Shown one piece after another: positions 1 to 7,953 of a stretch of 64,000 bases of DNA (position 1 is the stretch's first letter; every line of letters starts with the position of its first letter). A program made the translations under genes and the position numbers. The notes under the pieces are model-generated. The model was not told the origin of the DNA. It saw only the letters and a list, made by a program, of their open reading frames with translations, and made no database searches. This DNA is from Acorus gramineus (lineage: Eukaryota; Streptophyta; Magnoliopsida; Acorales; Acoraceae), in the NCBI GenBank assembly GCA_030737835.1, contig JAUJYN010000017.1:1488001-1552000 (forward strand), in the 5' to 3' direction.

Positions 1-2748
1 GGAGATTGGGGAGGGGTTAAAGTTGGTGAAGGCGTGCGCGCAGAAGGGCGCGTGCGGGTACGCGTGAGCGCGCTGGCGTGCACGCGGGGTGTTGGCAGGA
101 GCGCGATGTGCGCGGGCCGTGCGCGTGCGGCAGCGCGTCTCGGTGCGTGGTAGGGCGCCAGTGGGCGTGGGGGCACGTGCGCACGTGCGTGCATGTGCGT
201 ACGCGTGCGGGGCCATGCGTGTGGCTGCCCAAGGGCTAGGGTAGGTGCTGGGGCACTTGGGCATGCGTGCGTACGTGCGTGCTCGCATGCGTGCGAGCCC
301 GTATGCGTGTATGTCTAAGACTTTGGCATTTCTAGTAAATTCTAAGTATTTTAATTTGGTTATACTCACCATTTGGATACCTTGTCTTGCAGATCTTGGC
401 GATCGGTCACGCATCAACCCGGGTTGCGGTGAGTGGTCCGATCCAACCCCTCCTGATGCGCTCGATGCGCGTAGTCGTGCGTCGCGCATCGATGGGGCAC
501 CCTAGCTATACTACTTGTGTAGATAAGTAGTATGGCCATGCTTAAGCTATAATATGTTAGATATCTTGCATGCTGGGATTATATTACATGTATTGTATTC
601 ATGTATGAATGACTGTATCGCATGCGCCCCTCTAGTATGGGCATGCATTTCTATATTGTGTATGGATGTATAGAATAGGGCATGGCTTAGGTAGTATTGT
701 AATACTACACCCACTATATTAATAATATCTAGCATGATTAACTTGGGTTAATAACCAGGTGCATACTTAATATTCCATGGTCATAAGACTGGAGGACGTG
801 GTATGGCTGTTGCACCCATCTTGTTGGGGCAAAGCTATGACCAGCTTCCAAAGAAGTTGAGACTTTCCCTCTCTCTCGCCTTCCCTCTTTGCGTAAACTG
901 AGTAAGTAGATGTGGTTCCTAGTTGACTCCGGTCCACTTGGGATTATCGGCATGCACCGGTTAGTGTGCGAGATCGCACTTAACCCTTCCCTTTTAAGTT
1001 GGTGATATGCAACGCATGCTTAAGTTATACCTTGTATGCATATTTAAGTGGGCCATACCTTGTATGCATGTTGTATGATTTGTTGTTTATGATGTAAATC
1101 CAGGTTAGGGGATACCCTTATAGTAAATTATTAGGTGAACGTGCATAAGGTTCATGCACATAGCTATGATATGATTCTCCTTTAATATATATGCGCATGT
1201 TAAAACTAATTAGGCCTATCTAAAATAGGCGTGGGTATGACCCGCTGTCGGGATGTACCTCATTAGTTAGAGCGTGAGCGATGTAATCTCCACCCTGCAT
1301 CCGTGAGATGCACTTGAATGGAATTTAGGAGAATTCATTTGTTGTATTGGTTTTGTTAAACCGATGGCTATGGCATTAAGTTAGGCCTACCCGTGCTAGG
1401 CGCGTATATGAACCGCTTGTTGGATTATATGCCTTGGGCTTATTTTTGTGTGGAGCAGAGGTAACCCCTCGCGTTCGAGTGACAAACCCTTGTGGGAGTA
1501 CCAGAGTATTCGATATCATCGATATGGGATTATCGAGTGCAGCCCATAGGGTTCACTTTGCGAACGTGGGGTGCTTCCTCCCGACATCGTCGTGCGTCGA
1601 AACACCCCAGCGTCGAAGCTGTCCTGTTTGGTTGCCACCACTTGTAGGTGCTACCGATGTGTATCGCAGTACACTTCTAGTTAATGTACCGATCATGGAA
1701 GGCCGACAGGTAGAGGCTACGCGGGGGAGGGCTACCAGATGATATTGCGAGCGTGGAATTGTTCTCCCCTTCTTCGGATCCGCATTGAAACTACCTGACG
1801 TTAAAGTTGTCCTGATAGAGGGCTCCCACTTGTAGCTACTACCGATGCGTTTGATAGATGTACTGATCATGGGAGTATACCAGGTAGAGGCTACTCAAGA
1901 GAGGGCTACCGGATGACGAAGGGTGTAGAACAAAAGGTTTTCTTCCAACAGTCCTGTGTCACCCTTAGGGGTGAGGGTGAGGATGAGGTGAAGTCACGTC
2001 GACGCATGACCCATTCATTTTCGTCCGTTCCCATAGTTGTTGGGTCCGGTTACGTATCGATGTTCAAGGACATCGTTGGGTAGTTATCTCGATGTAGATG
2101 ATCCAGTAATGTTGTGTAGACCAGTAATTTCGTGTCTCTTCGACCAATGGTATGGTCTCTCCCGAAGAGTCCCAAGAGTCTCCCTCCGGGAGTGAGGGTG
2201 AGGTTGGTTGCGCCGCCGTGTGACCTTGTTATCCATTGGGTTTCCACCCATGTTTTCCTTGAAAGGAAATTGCCTTAACATTAAACTGTTGTAATGGGGA
2301 TTGGTTTCCAGCCACTTGCTGAGCTTGTAGCTCACCCCTCGCATACTGTTTTTTTTAAGGGGCAGTGTCGGGCGTCGAGCTGGAGCTTCCCTGTGGCGTG
2401 GTATTATGTGCGTGGAACGTTCTGTCCGGCGGGTGGCGAGTACGAGGCTGTCAGCAGTCCTAGAGTCATTTTATGTTTTGTAAATCGTGCATGTGGCACA
2501 TGTTGTATTTTATTTGGACTAGACTTGGCTCTGACAGGACATTTATTATGTATTCAAGTCTATAATGATATTTTTGGTTTACAGACTTATTGATATTTTT
2601 ATGCTTCTGCTCGTCAGTTGAGTTATCAGTTATCATTGCTTTGCCAGCTTGTGTGTTATTTATTGGAGTTATTGTTGACCTCTTGTACTTGATAGCTGAT
2701 ACTTTATATATTGCCACATCTTGGGGACGGCCTCCCTGGGGCGTGACA
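1..2748 (+). repeat. Family-B LTR, left end outside the window
   Basis: This is the right-hand part of a Ty3/Gypsy long terminal repeat, read 5' to 3'. It matches, inverted, the complete solo copy at 49753-53363, and ends in the family signature GGGGCGTGACA at 2748. Position 1 lies in the GC-rich tract, so several hundred bases of U3 and leader are missing. No primer-binding site follows position 2748, so this is a 3' LTR or a solo LTR. Within it are an exon-like island at 393-428, a hexamer region, and an acceptor-like T-rich tract ending AG at 2358-2359. Open frames inside it (for example 1434-1742) are unrelated to any protein I recognise and fall in the repeat. Confidence 0.9.
393..428 (+). 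other. Exon-like 36-bp island between splice signals in the family-B LTR
   Basis: CTTGCAG ends at 392 and GTGAGTGG begins at 429, so this 36-bp segment has a consensus plant acceptor on its left and a donor on its right. The next acceptor-like tract (T-rich, ending AAG) is at 2351-2359. The same arrangement occurs in every LTR of families A and B in the window that reaches this far. Its use as an exon is inferred from the signals and their conservation; no transcript is available. Confidence 0.45.
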
Positions 2749-3168
2749 CATCCTCTTTAAACCAAGGGACCCCTGTTACTGACCTAGTGACCCCACAAAA
2801 TGCCCCGACCAATTACTCCACCAAGGGCTTATCCAGTAGCTCCTATTTATCCGTTACCCCTACTTATCCAGTTGCTTATACATGTCCAAATACTCCTACT
2901 TATCCAGTCACCCATATAGCTCCAATAGCCCCCATAACCACTCAAGGTCCTTACCCAGTTATACCAAATCCAGGACTACTAACCTATTCACCCAGAGCCG
3001 AAAGTCTCGATGACACCATCCGGAGAATCTTCTCTGAGACAAACCCGTCCACCCCCAAGCACACATCCTTACACCACCTACAACAAATCCCTTCCGCCAG
3101 TCTCCTTGCAAATTTTAAAATTTCAAAATATCACCGGTACAATGGTCGTGGAGACCCAGATGTCAACC
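2749..3168 (+). pseudogene. Ty3/Gypsy gag remnant, upstream half
   Basis: An open frame (codons from 2721, real gag-like sequence from about 2756) encodes a Pro/Thr/Tyr-rich segment with repeated TYPV motifs, then SLDDTIRRIF and a segment ending ISKYHRYNGRGDPDVN. The last resembles the conserved gag motif K-Y-x-G-x-x-D-P of plant Gypsy capsids. It differs from family-A gag, so it belongs to another, older element. It is cut at 3168 by the family-A element and continues at 14395. A family-B LTR abuts its left side. The start codon and N-terminus are lost. Confidence 0.6.
3164..3168. repeat. Target-site duplication CAACC, left copy
   Basis: CAACC directly precedes the LTR start TGTTATATATG and recurs at 14395-14399, directly after the 3' LTR end. 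A 5-bp duplication is normal for Ty3/Gypsy integrase. It proves that 3169-14394 integrated as one unit. Confidence 0.95.
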
Positions 3169-3431
3169 TGTTATATATGTGTCACTTTTTGGCCTATTGG
3201 CATCCATTGGAGCATTTTTAGCAGTTTTAAAATTTTTGTGTTTTTCGATCGGAACCGCATAATTTTAGACTGTTAGCTATCGTCTGAGCTAGAGGACTCT
3301 GATTGAAAATCTAACTGCGTATAATGTGTCCTGGTGCCATTTTAAGCCACTCATGAAAATTTCATCGAATTCCAGTATCGTTCACGAAAATTTCGCAGTT
3401 CCGGGACGTATCTGGGTTTTTAAGTCGCGCA

Positions 3432-3440
3432 CTATAAATA
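3432..3440 (+). promoter_or_regulatory. TATA box of the family-A LTR
   Basis: CTATAAATA lies in GCGCACTATAAATAAG, followed 30-50 bp later by ACTATTCATCATCC and a CT-rich tract, which is a typical plant core promoter and leader. The 3' LTR has the variant CTATATATATG at 11533-11543. Transcription would start near 3470. This promoter block is absent from the reverse family-A copies, which carry a W-box-rich module instead. Confidence 0.7.
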
Positions 3441-3569
3441 AGTGGGATCTAAAATCCCGAATTACTATTCATCATCCCTACCATTTGCATTTTCTCTCTC
3501 CCCTCTCTCTTTTTCTCACTTTCAAGCCCCCTAGACCCCTCAAACCAAGAAACCTAAAGCACGAAAAGT

Positions 3570-3590
3570 GTAGATCGGGTCCCGATCTAC
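3570..3590 (+). other. 21-nt palindrome (hairpin or dimer site) in the LTR leader
   Basis: GTAGATCGGG and CCCGATCTAC are perfect 10-bp inverted arms around a single T. The site lies about 100 nt into the predicted transcript and upstream of the first donor. It is unchanged in the 3' LTR at 11669-11689. A self-complementary loop near the 5' end is where retroviral RNAs dimerise, but that role is only an inference here. Confidence 0.5.
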
Positions 3591-3758
3591 ACTCCGGTGT
3601 TTTCACATCCCGTTTCCGACGACTCTAGCCACTCCGACCTCCTCTTTTTCTCCTCTGATTCGGGCCGTTTCGAGGGCCGTGGTAGATCGGGGCGTAGGAG
3701 AGCCGTTGGGAAAGGTTACGGCGCACGGAGAGCCACCGGACGCCTCTTCCTCCCCTCG

Positions 3759-4821
3759 GTAAGCCTTCTTTCCCTCCTTTTCTTGCATAGATGTATGCTA
3801 GGGAGGTGGATCTAGGGTTGGGTGGTGGTCGGAGGCGGTGGGTGGCCGTCGGGGGCAGTGGGAGGCGGTCGGAGGCCGTCGGAGGCCTTTGGGTGGGGGT
3901 GGAGGTGCTCGAGCACTGGCGGGCCCTGTCCCGAGCAACAGGCAGCAACGGCAGCGGCTCAGGCAGCGCACATGCTGGGCGCGCGCGTGCGTGCGCGCGG
4001 CGTGCGCGCGGGTGTGCGCGGGTCTGGTGCGAGGAGCTGGTCGTGCTGGGCGCGCTGGAGGGGCTGGCAGTGCTGGCGTGTGGGCTGGTGGCCTCGGGCA
4101 GCTCAGGCGCAGGGGCTGGCAGGGTGCGCGCGTGCGTGCGCGCGAGCGTGCGCGCGGGCGTGCACTCGGGGAGAGCTGGAGGTCAGCTAGGGAGCTGTGC
4201 GCGAGGAGCTGATGGCGAGGTGCTGGTCGCGCTGGTCTGGGCGCGAGGTGCTGGTCGCGCTGGTCTGGGCGCGAGGAGCTGGTCGCGCGAGGTGCTGGCG
4301 GGCAGGGGTGGTGCATGCGTGAGGTGGTGGCCGAGGGCAGTGCGCGCGGGAGGGCGTGCGGGGTGCGCGGGTGCTAGGCGCGGCGAGGCAGTGTGGTGCG
4401 CATGGGGCGCGGTGAGGCGGCCGTGGTGCGCGCGAGGCGCGGCGAGGTGGCAGTGGTGCGCGCGAGGCGTGGCGAGGCGGCGGAGGTGCGCGCGGGGTGC
4501 GTGCGAGGCGAGGTGCTGCGCGCGGGGGCCGTGCGGAGTGCTCGCGGGCGGCGCGAGGTGTTCGGGGCGCGGGCTACTGCGGCTGGGCGAAGTGGACGCG
4601 CGGAGCCCCAGGGTGGTGCGGCGGCGTGTCCAGGCGGTGGGCAGGGGCCGGCGGAGCGCGGGGTGCGCGGGCTGAAGCGCGGCGGTGCACCCGGGCGGTC
4701 GGGTGGCCGTGCGGGTGGTTGTCGGGGTGTTGGGTGTTTGTTTTGGGGTTTTGGGGTATTTAATTGTGTATTTAATGATATTTGTGGATTTATACTTACC
4801 CAATAATACCCTGTCTTGCAG
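3759..4821 (+). other. Putative intron 1 in the LTR leader
   Basis: Donor CTCG|GTAAGC at 3759 and acceptor CTGTCTTGCAG ending at 4821, preceded by a T-rich stretch. It encloses the very CpG-rich tract and many ATGs. The donor region (GGTAAGC) is kept in the 3' LTR at 11857 and as GGGTAAGC in the reverse copies. The predicted exon 1 (about 3470-3758) contains no ATG. Splicing is inferred from signals only. Confidence 0.45.
3940..4730 (+). repeat. CpG-rich tandem-repeat tract inside the LTR
   Basis: A run of GCGCG-rich sequence with degenerate tandem units of about 25 bp. Examples are TCTGGGCGCGAGGTGCTGG near 4225-4290 and GTGCGCGCGAGGCGCGGCG near 4420-4500. The 3' LTR counterpart (about 12030-12830) has an extra partial unit near 12310. 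Long open frames on both strands here are compositional artefacts. Confidence 0.8.
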
Positions 4822-4857
4822 ATCTCGACGGACGGTCGCGCGTCGACCCGATTTCCG
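4822..4857 (+). other. Conserved 36-bp exon-like island in the LTR leader
   Basis: It begins ATCTCGACGGACGG and is followed by GTGAGTGG. It is exactly 36 bp in all five family-A LTRs: here, 12914-12949, 31049-31084, 39879-39914 and 47964-47999. In family B the island is 36-39 bp (393-428, 18530-18568, 36750-36786, 52185-52221). The core ends change while the flanking splice signals stay. It has no ATG. A micro-exon is the simplest reading; a conserved protein- or RNA-binding site is an alternative. Confidence 0.5.
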
Positions 4858-5912
4858 GTGAGTGGGACGACCCTACCCAGTTCGGGAGTCGTTACATGCC
4901 TTGGGCGTGTACCGATCTCCCCTGGGGCGTATAGGTTGTATTAATTATTGCAATTATAATCCATGTAAGCATGATGTGTGTGTAGAATTGCATGCCACCC
5001 TAGATTGTGTGATAGGGACTTGCACCCTTAGGATTGTGCATGAGCCGTGCATCCTGCCACCTCGCTATCATGCTAGGAAAGCCCGACCTGTGCATGCGTC
5101 CTATTAGTTTGGTTTATTTAATTAAATGCGAACTGTAATAATAGATAGCATGCTTAGGGAATATAAGGGGGCCTTGCGAGGTTAACATTGAGACCCGGGT
5201 TAGGGTACTCCGTGTTCCTCGTTTGGTTGTCGGATGTCCTACATCGGGACCTCAGGTTACCCTCCCAAGGTCTCTTTTTCCCCTGTATTATGATTAATAA
5301 ATGCATGTTTCCCCGCATCCTGGTTATGCGCGCTGGTGGAATTCTGAGGAATTCAAGACATTAGAGTTGTAGAGATGTGCTGTCAGCGGATCCGAGTGGA
5401 TCATATGCGATGGATAGGCTGTTCTGTTCCCTTCGTCGGATCCTGTTAGAGACTACCTCAGCGTTAGACAGGTTGTCCCGTGCAGGGGCTCCCATTAGTA
5501 GGCGCCTCCTGATTTTGGTGAAGGACTGTGCTGAACATGAGAGTGGCCAAACGACCTACGGAGTGAGGAGAGACTATCGGTGGACCAAGGGTGACCAACA
5601 GCCTAGTCAGTCCCAAGAGCCTAGGTCACCTGTTGAGAGGTGAGGGTGAGGGTATAGTGGGCCGGCGATGCGACGACCCACAGGATTATGTATGGATGAT
5701 TATCAACCCGCTAAGTCCCAACATCCTAGGTCACCTGTTGAGGGTGAGGGTGAGGGTGAGGGTATGGGGTTCGGCGATGAACGAGCCCCCGGATTGTGAT
5801 ATTATGCCACTTGTGGCTTATGAATTGCTTAAATGTGGTTAATATGAACTGTATGCATGGGTTGTGCTATTCACTGAGCGTGTGGCTCACCCCTCGCATA
5901 TTGTCTTTTCAG
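4858..5912 (+). other. Putative intron 2 in the LTR leader
   Basis: Donor CCG|GTGAGT at 4858 and acceptor TTGTCTTTTCAG ending at 5912. The acceptor follows a segment reading GAGCGTGTGGCTCACCCCTCGCATA, whose equivalent precedes TTTCTTTTCAG in family-B LTRs. The putative exon 3 then runs from 5913 through the LTR end and PBS into gag. Unspliced genomic RNA would still be needed for reverse transcription. Confidence 0.4.
5740..5769 (+). repeat. GGGTGA hexamer array with G-quadruplex potential
   Basis: Four GGGTGA-type units followed by GGGG place five runs of three or more G within 30 bp. An earlier, shorter array lies at 5639-5654. The array is present in the other family-A and family-B LTRs with different unit numbers (for example 39068-39108, 47066-47091, 50405-50436). 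Confidence 0.8.
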
Positions 5913-6302
5913 TGATCTCTGAGGGAGGAGCTTCCCGAGCGACTACACCAGTAGAGGGTAGCGCCGCGTCCCACGAGTTTTGAGGCCATCAGCACCCTTC
6001 TTTCTGTTGTATGTATATATTCTGTGCTTGGGCACTAGTTGGATTTATGTATGGATTTTTTGTGTGTATATATGGGCATGTTGGCTCTCACAGGACTTAT
6101 GATTATGTATCGAGTCTGTAGTATGTTTTGACTACAGACTCAGTCTTTTAGCTTCCGCATTTGGTGTATATATTATGTCAGCCCTGCTTTTATCTGTGTT
6201 GTCATTTTAGTGATTGTTTGTGGTATATTATTGACTCTGTACTGATATCATATATACACTTGCCGCGTCTCGGGGACGGCCGCCCTGGGGCGTGACAAAA
6301 GT

Positions 6303-6314
6303 TGGTATCAGAGC
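6303..6314 (+). other. Primer-binding site, initiator-Met tRNA
   Basis: TGGTATCAGAGC, complementary to the 3' end of plant initiator-Met tRNA, starts 5 bp after the 5' LTR. This is where minus-strand DNA synthesis begins. Confidence 0.95.
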
Positions 6315-6417
6315 CTGGTCCTGTCAGAGCCAAGTGTCTTCCTTTTCATAGAGATGAGTCCTAGGATTTCTATATGCGTATTCTGATCCTAGTGTCTGGT
6401 TTTCTTAGGTTGCTGAT

Positions 6418-7953
6418 ATGCCTCCTCGCAGAGGACGACGCGGACGTGGTCCCTCTCGACCCTTGGAGGTCTCCGGACCTGCCAGAGTCGAGGATGCTAT
6501 TGGTGAGTCCTCAGCCGAGAGGTCAGGACCAGCGCAGGAGCCTCCTGCCTGGGAGCGCGCGTTTGCGCGGTTAGCGGATATGGTGGAGACCCAGACGAGG
6601 ATGTTGGCGGAGCAGGCACGGGATATTCGGGAGCTGCGAGCGGCCCGCGAGGCAGTTCCGCAGGTTCCCTTGGTGGCGGATCCGCCTGTGGTGCCTGATA
6701 CACCCCCAGTCCCCGTGGTGGAGATTCCGGCGGCCAGAGTTCAGGATCCTCAGGAGAGGGAGATGGAGCTAGAGGCTGCAGCGAGGGTCCAGCAGAGTGG
6801 ACTCTCAGCCTTTCTGAAGCTCCACCCTCCCGAGTTCCGAGGACAGACGGAGGACCCCCTTGCCCCCGAGAGATGGTTGATGGAGGTGGATACCATCTTC
6901 TCGACGATGCTTTGCACAGACCGCCAGAGGGTCTCCCTGGCTGCGTTTATGCTGAAGGGTAGCGCCGCCGAGTGGTGGGCTACTAGATCAGTGGATATCC
7001 CAGAGGGGCTGGAGCAGCTCACATGGGCGGGATTCAGGGGATATTTCTTGGAGGAGTATTTCCCCTTCTCGACGCGACAGATGGTGGAGCGGGAGTTTGA
7101 GCAGCTGACTCAGGGCACTATGTCCGTCGCTGACTACTCCGCGCAGTTCACGAGGCTGTCCAGGTTCGCTCCGACTCTGGTGATGGACGAGGTGTCGAGG
7201 TGCCGTCGGTTCGAGCTCGGTCTCAGCAGTGCCATCCGAGTGCACGTCACCGCCCAGGCTTTCACGAGGTTCTCCGACTTGGTCTCGCGGGCGAAGACAG
7301 TCGAGAGAGACCTCGGGATCCAGGTGGGGGCTCCGACCCCGTCGACAGACCAGAGGCCACCCAGAGGTCAGGACAGAGGGCAGCGGAAGAAGAAGAGGGC
7401 CCGCTTCGAGCAGTCAGCGGCTCCCTCTCTTCCAGCAGATGTGGTGCCAGCGCGAGGCCCAGCACCCATCGCAGCCGTGCCAGTCCAGTCGAGGCGACCA
7501 GAGACGAGGCGCTGTTATCACTGTCAGCGCGTCGGGCATATCCTGTATAATTGCCCCGACGCAGGCCGACCCAGAGTGATGCCTCAGCAGCAGCAGCAGC
7601 AGTTGCAGCAGCCGTTTCAGCAGCAGCGTTTCAGCAGCGCCAGCAGCAGCAGCCTCAGCGCCAGCCGCAGCAGCAGCCTCAGCGTCAGCAGCAGCAGCCA
7701 CAGGGTGGCCGTGCTGATCAGAGGAGGCAGCCAGCGCAGCAGGCGAGGCGTGCCCCTGCTCCTCAGCCTCAGTTCGTCCAGGGCCGTGTGGCAGCGCTTT
7801 CGGCAGAGGAGGCCCAGGCATCAGGCAGCGTGGTCAGAGGTACTGTTCAGATCTCCCAGCTTCCTGCTTATGTGCTATTTGATTCCGGAGCCACCCACTC
7901 GTTCGTGTCTCCCGCTTTTGCGAGACGGACGGGTGTGGCGTGCGCTCCTCTAG
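6418..7953 (+). CDS. gag: Gag polyprotein of family-A element, frame lost in its Gln-rich tail
   Basis: Capsid/nucleocapsid protein that packages element RNA into cytoplasmic virus-like particles. Start ATG at 6418 ([10 protein letters not shown]) lies about 100 bp after the PBS and matches the start of the reverse copy at 46386. Residues about 130-310 form the retrotransposon gag domain ([20 protein letters not shown], then WW, then [16 protein letters not shown]). The zinc knuckle [14 protein letters not shown] (C-x2-C-x4-H-x4-C) lies near 7513-7554. Around 7617-7650 a short duplication of TTTCAGCAGCAGCG shifts the frame. From there this ORF reads Ser/Arg-rich nonsense to its stop at 7953, while the true frame continues as the pol ORF. 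In the reverse copy gag and pol are one frame. Confidence 0.9.
   Translation: MPPRRGRRGRGPSRPLEVSGPARVEDAIGESSAERSGPAQEPPAWERAFARLADMVETQTRMLAEQARDIRELRAAREAVPQVPLVADPPVVPDTPPVPVVEIPAARVQDPQEREMELEAAARVQQSGLSAFLKLHPPEFRGQTEDPLAPERWLMEVDTIFSTMLCTDRQRVSLAAFMLKGSAAEWWATRSVDIPEGLEQLTWAGFRGYFLEEYFPFSTRQMVEREFEQLTQGTMSVADYSAQFTRLSRFAPTLVMDEVSRCRRFELGLSSAIRVHVTAQAFTRFSDLVSRAKTVERDLGIQVGAPTPSTDQRPPRGQDRGQRKKKRARFEQSAAPSLPADVVPARGPAPIAAVPVQSRRPETRRCYHCQRVGHILYNCPDAGRPRVMPQQQQQQLQQPFQQQRFSSASSSSLSASRSSSLSVSSSSHRVAVLIRGGSQRSRRGVPLLLSLSSSRAVWQRFRQRRPRHQAAWSEVLFRSPSFLLMCYLIPEPPTRSCLPLLRDGRVWRALL

Larger units (their letters stand above)
3169..6297 (+). repeat. 5' LTR of forward family-A element
   Basis: Starts TGTTATATATGTGTCAC and ends GGGGCGTGACA, with TG...CA termini. 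It holds a TATA box at 3432-3440, a CT-rich initiator region, a 21-bp palindrome at 3570-3590, putative introns 3759-4821 and 4858-5912, a CpG-rich tandem-repeat tract about 3940-4730, and GGGTGA hexamers at 5740-5769. With the start site near 3470, U3 would be only about 300 bp. The GC-rich frames here (such as 3791-4675) are low-complexity and present on both strands, not genes. Confidence 0.95.

Noticed and set aside
3791-4675. 294-codon open frame in the LTR, Gly/Arg/Ala-rich
   Set aside because: It lies in a CpG-rich tandem-repeat tract that is open in several frames on both strands. It has no domain, and its counterpart in the 3' LTR is broken differently.
4183-4803. 206-codon minus-strand frame, Pro/Thr/His-rich
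   Set aside because: Complement of the same GC-rich repeat; compositional artefact.
5740-5769. Telomere-like repeat
   Set aside because: The unit GGGTGA differs from the plant telomere unit (TTTAGGG), and the array is short and LTR-borne.
7560-7740. CAG-rich stretch considered as a separate microsatellite or a CRISPR-like array
   Set aside because: It encodes the poly-Gln linker of gag-pol, and unit spacing is not that of a CRISPR array. The window is eukaryotic.
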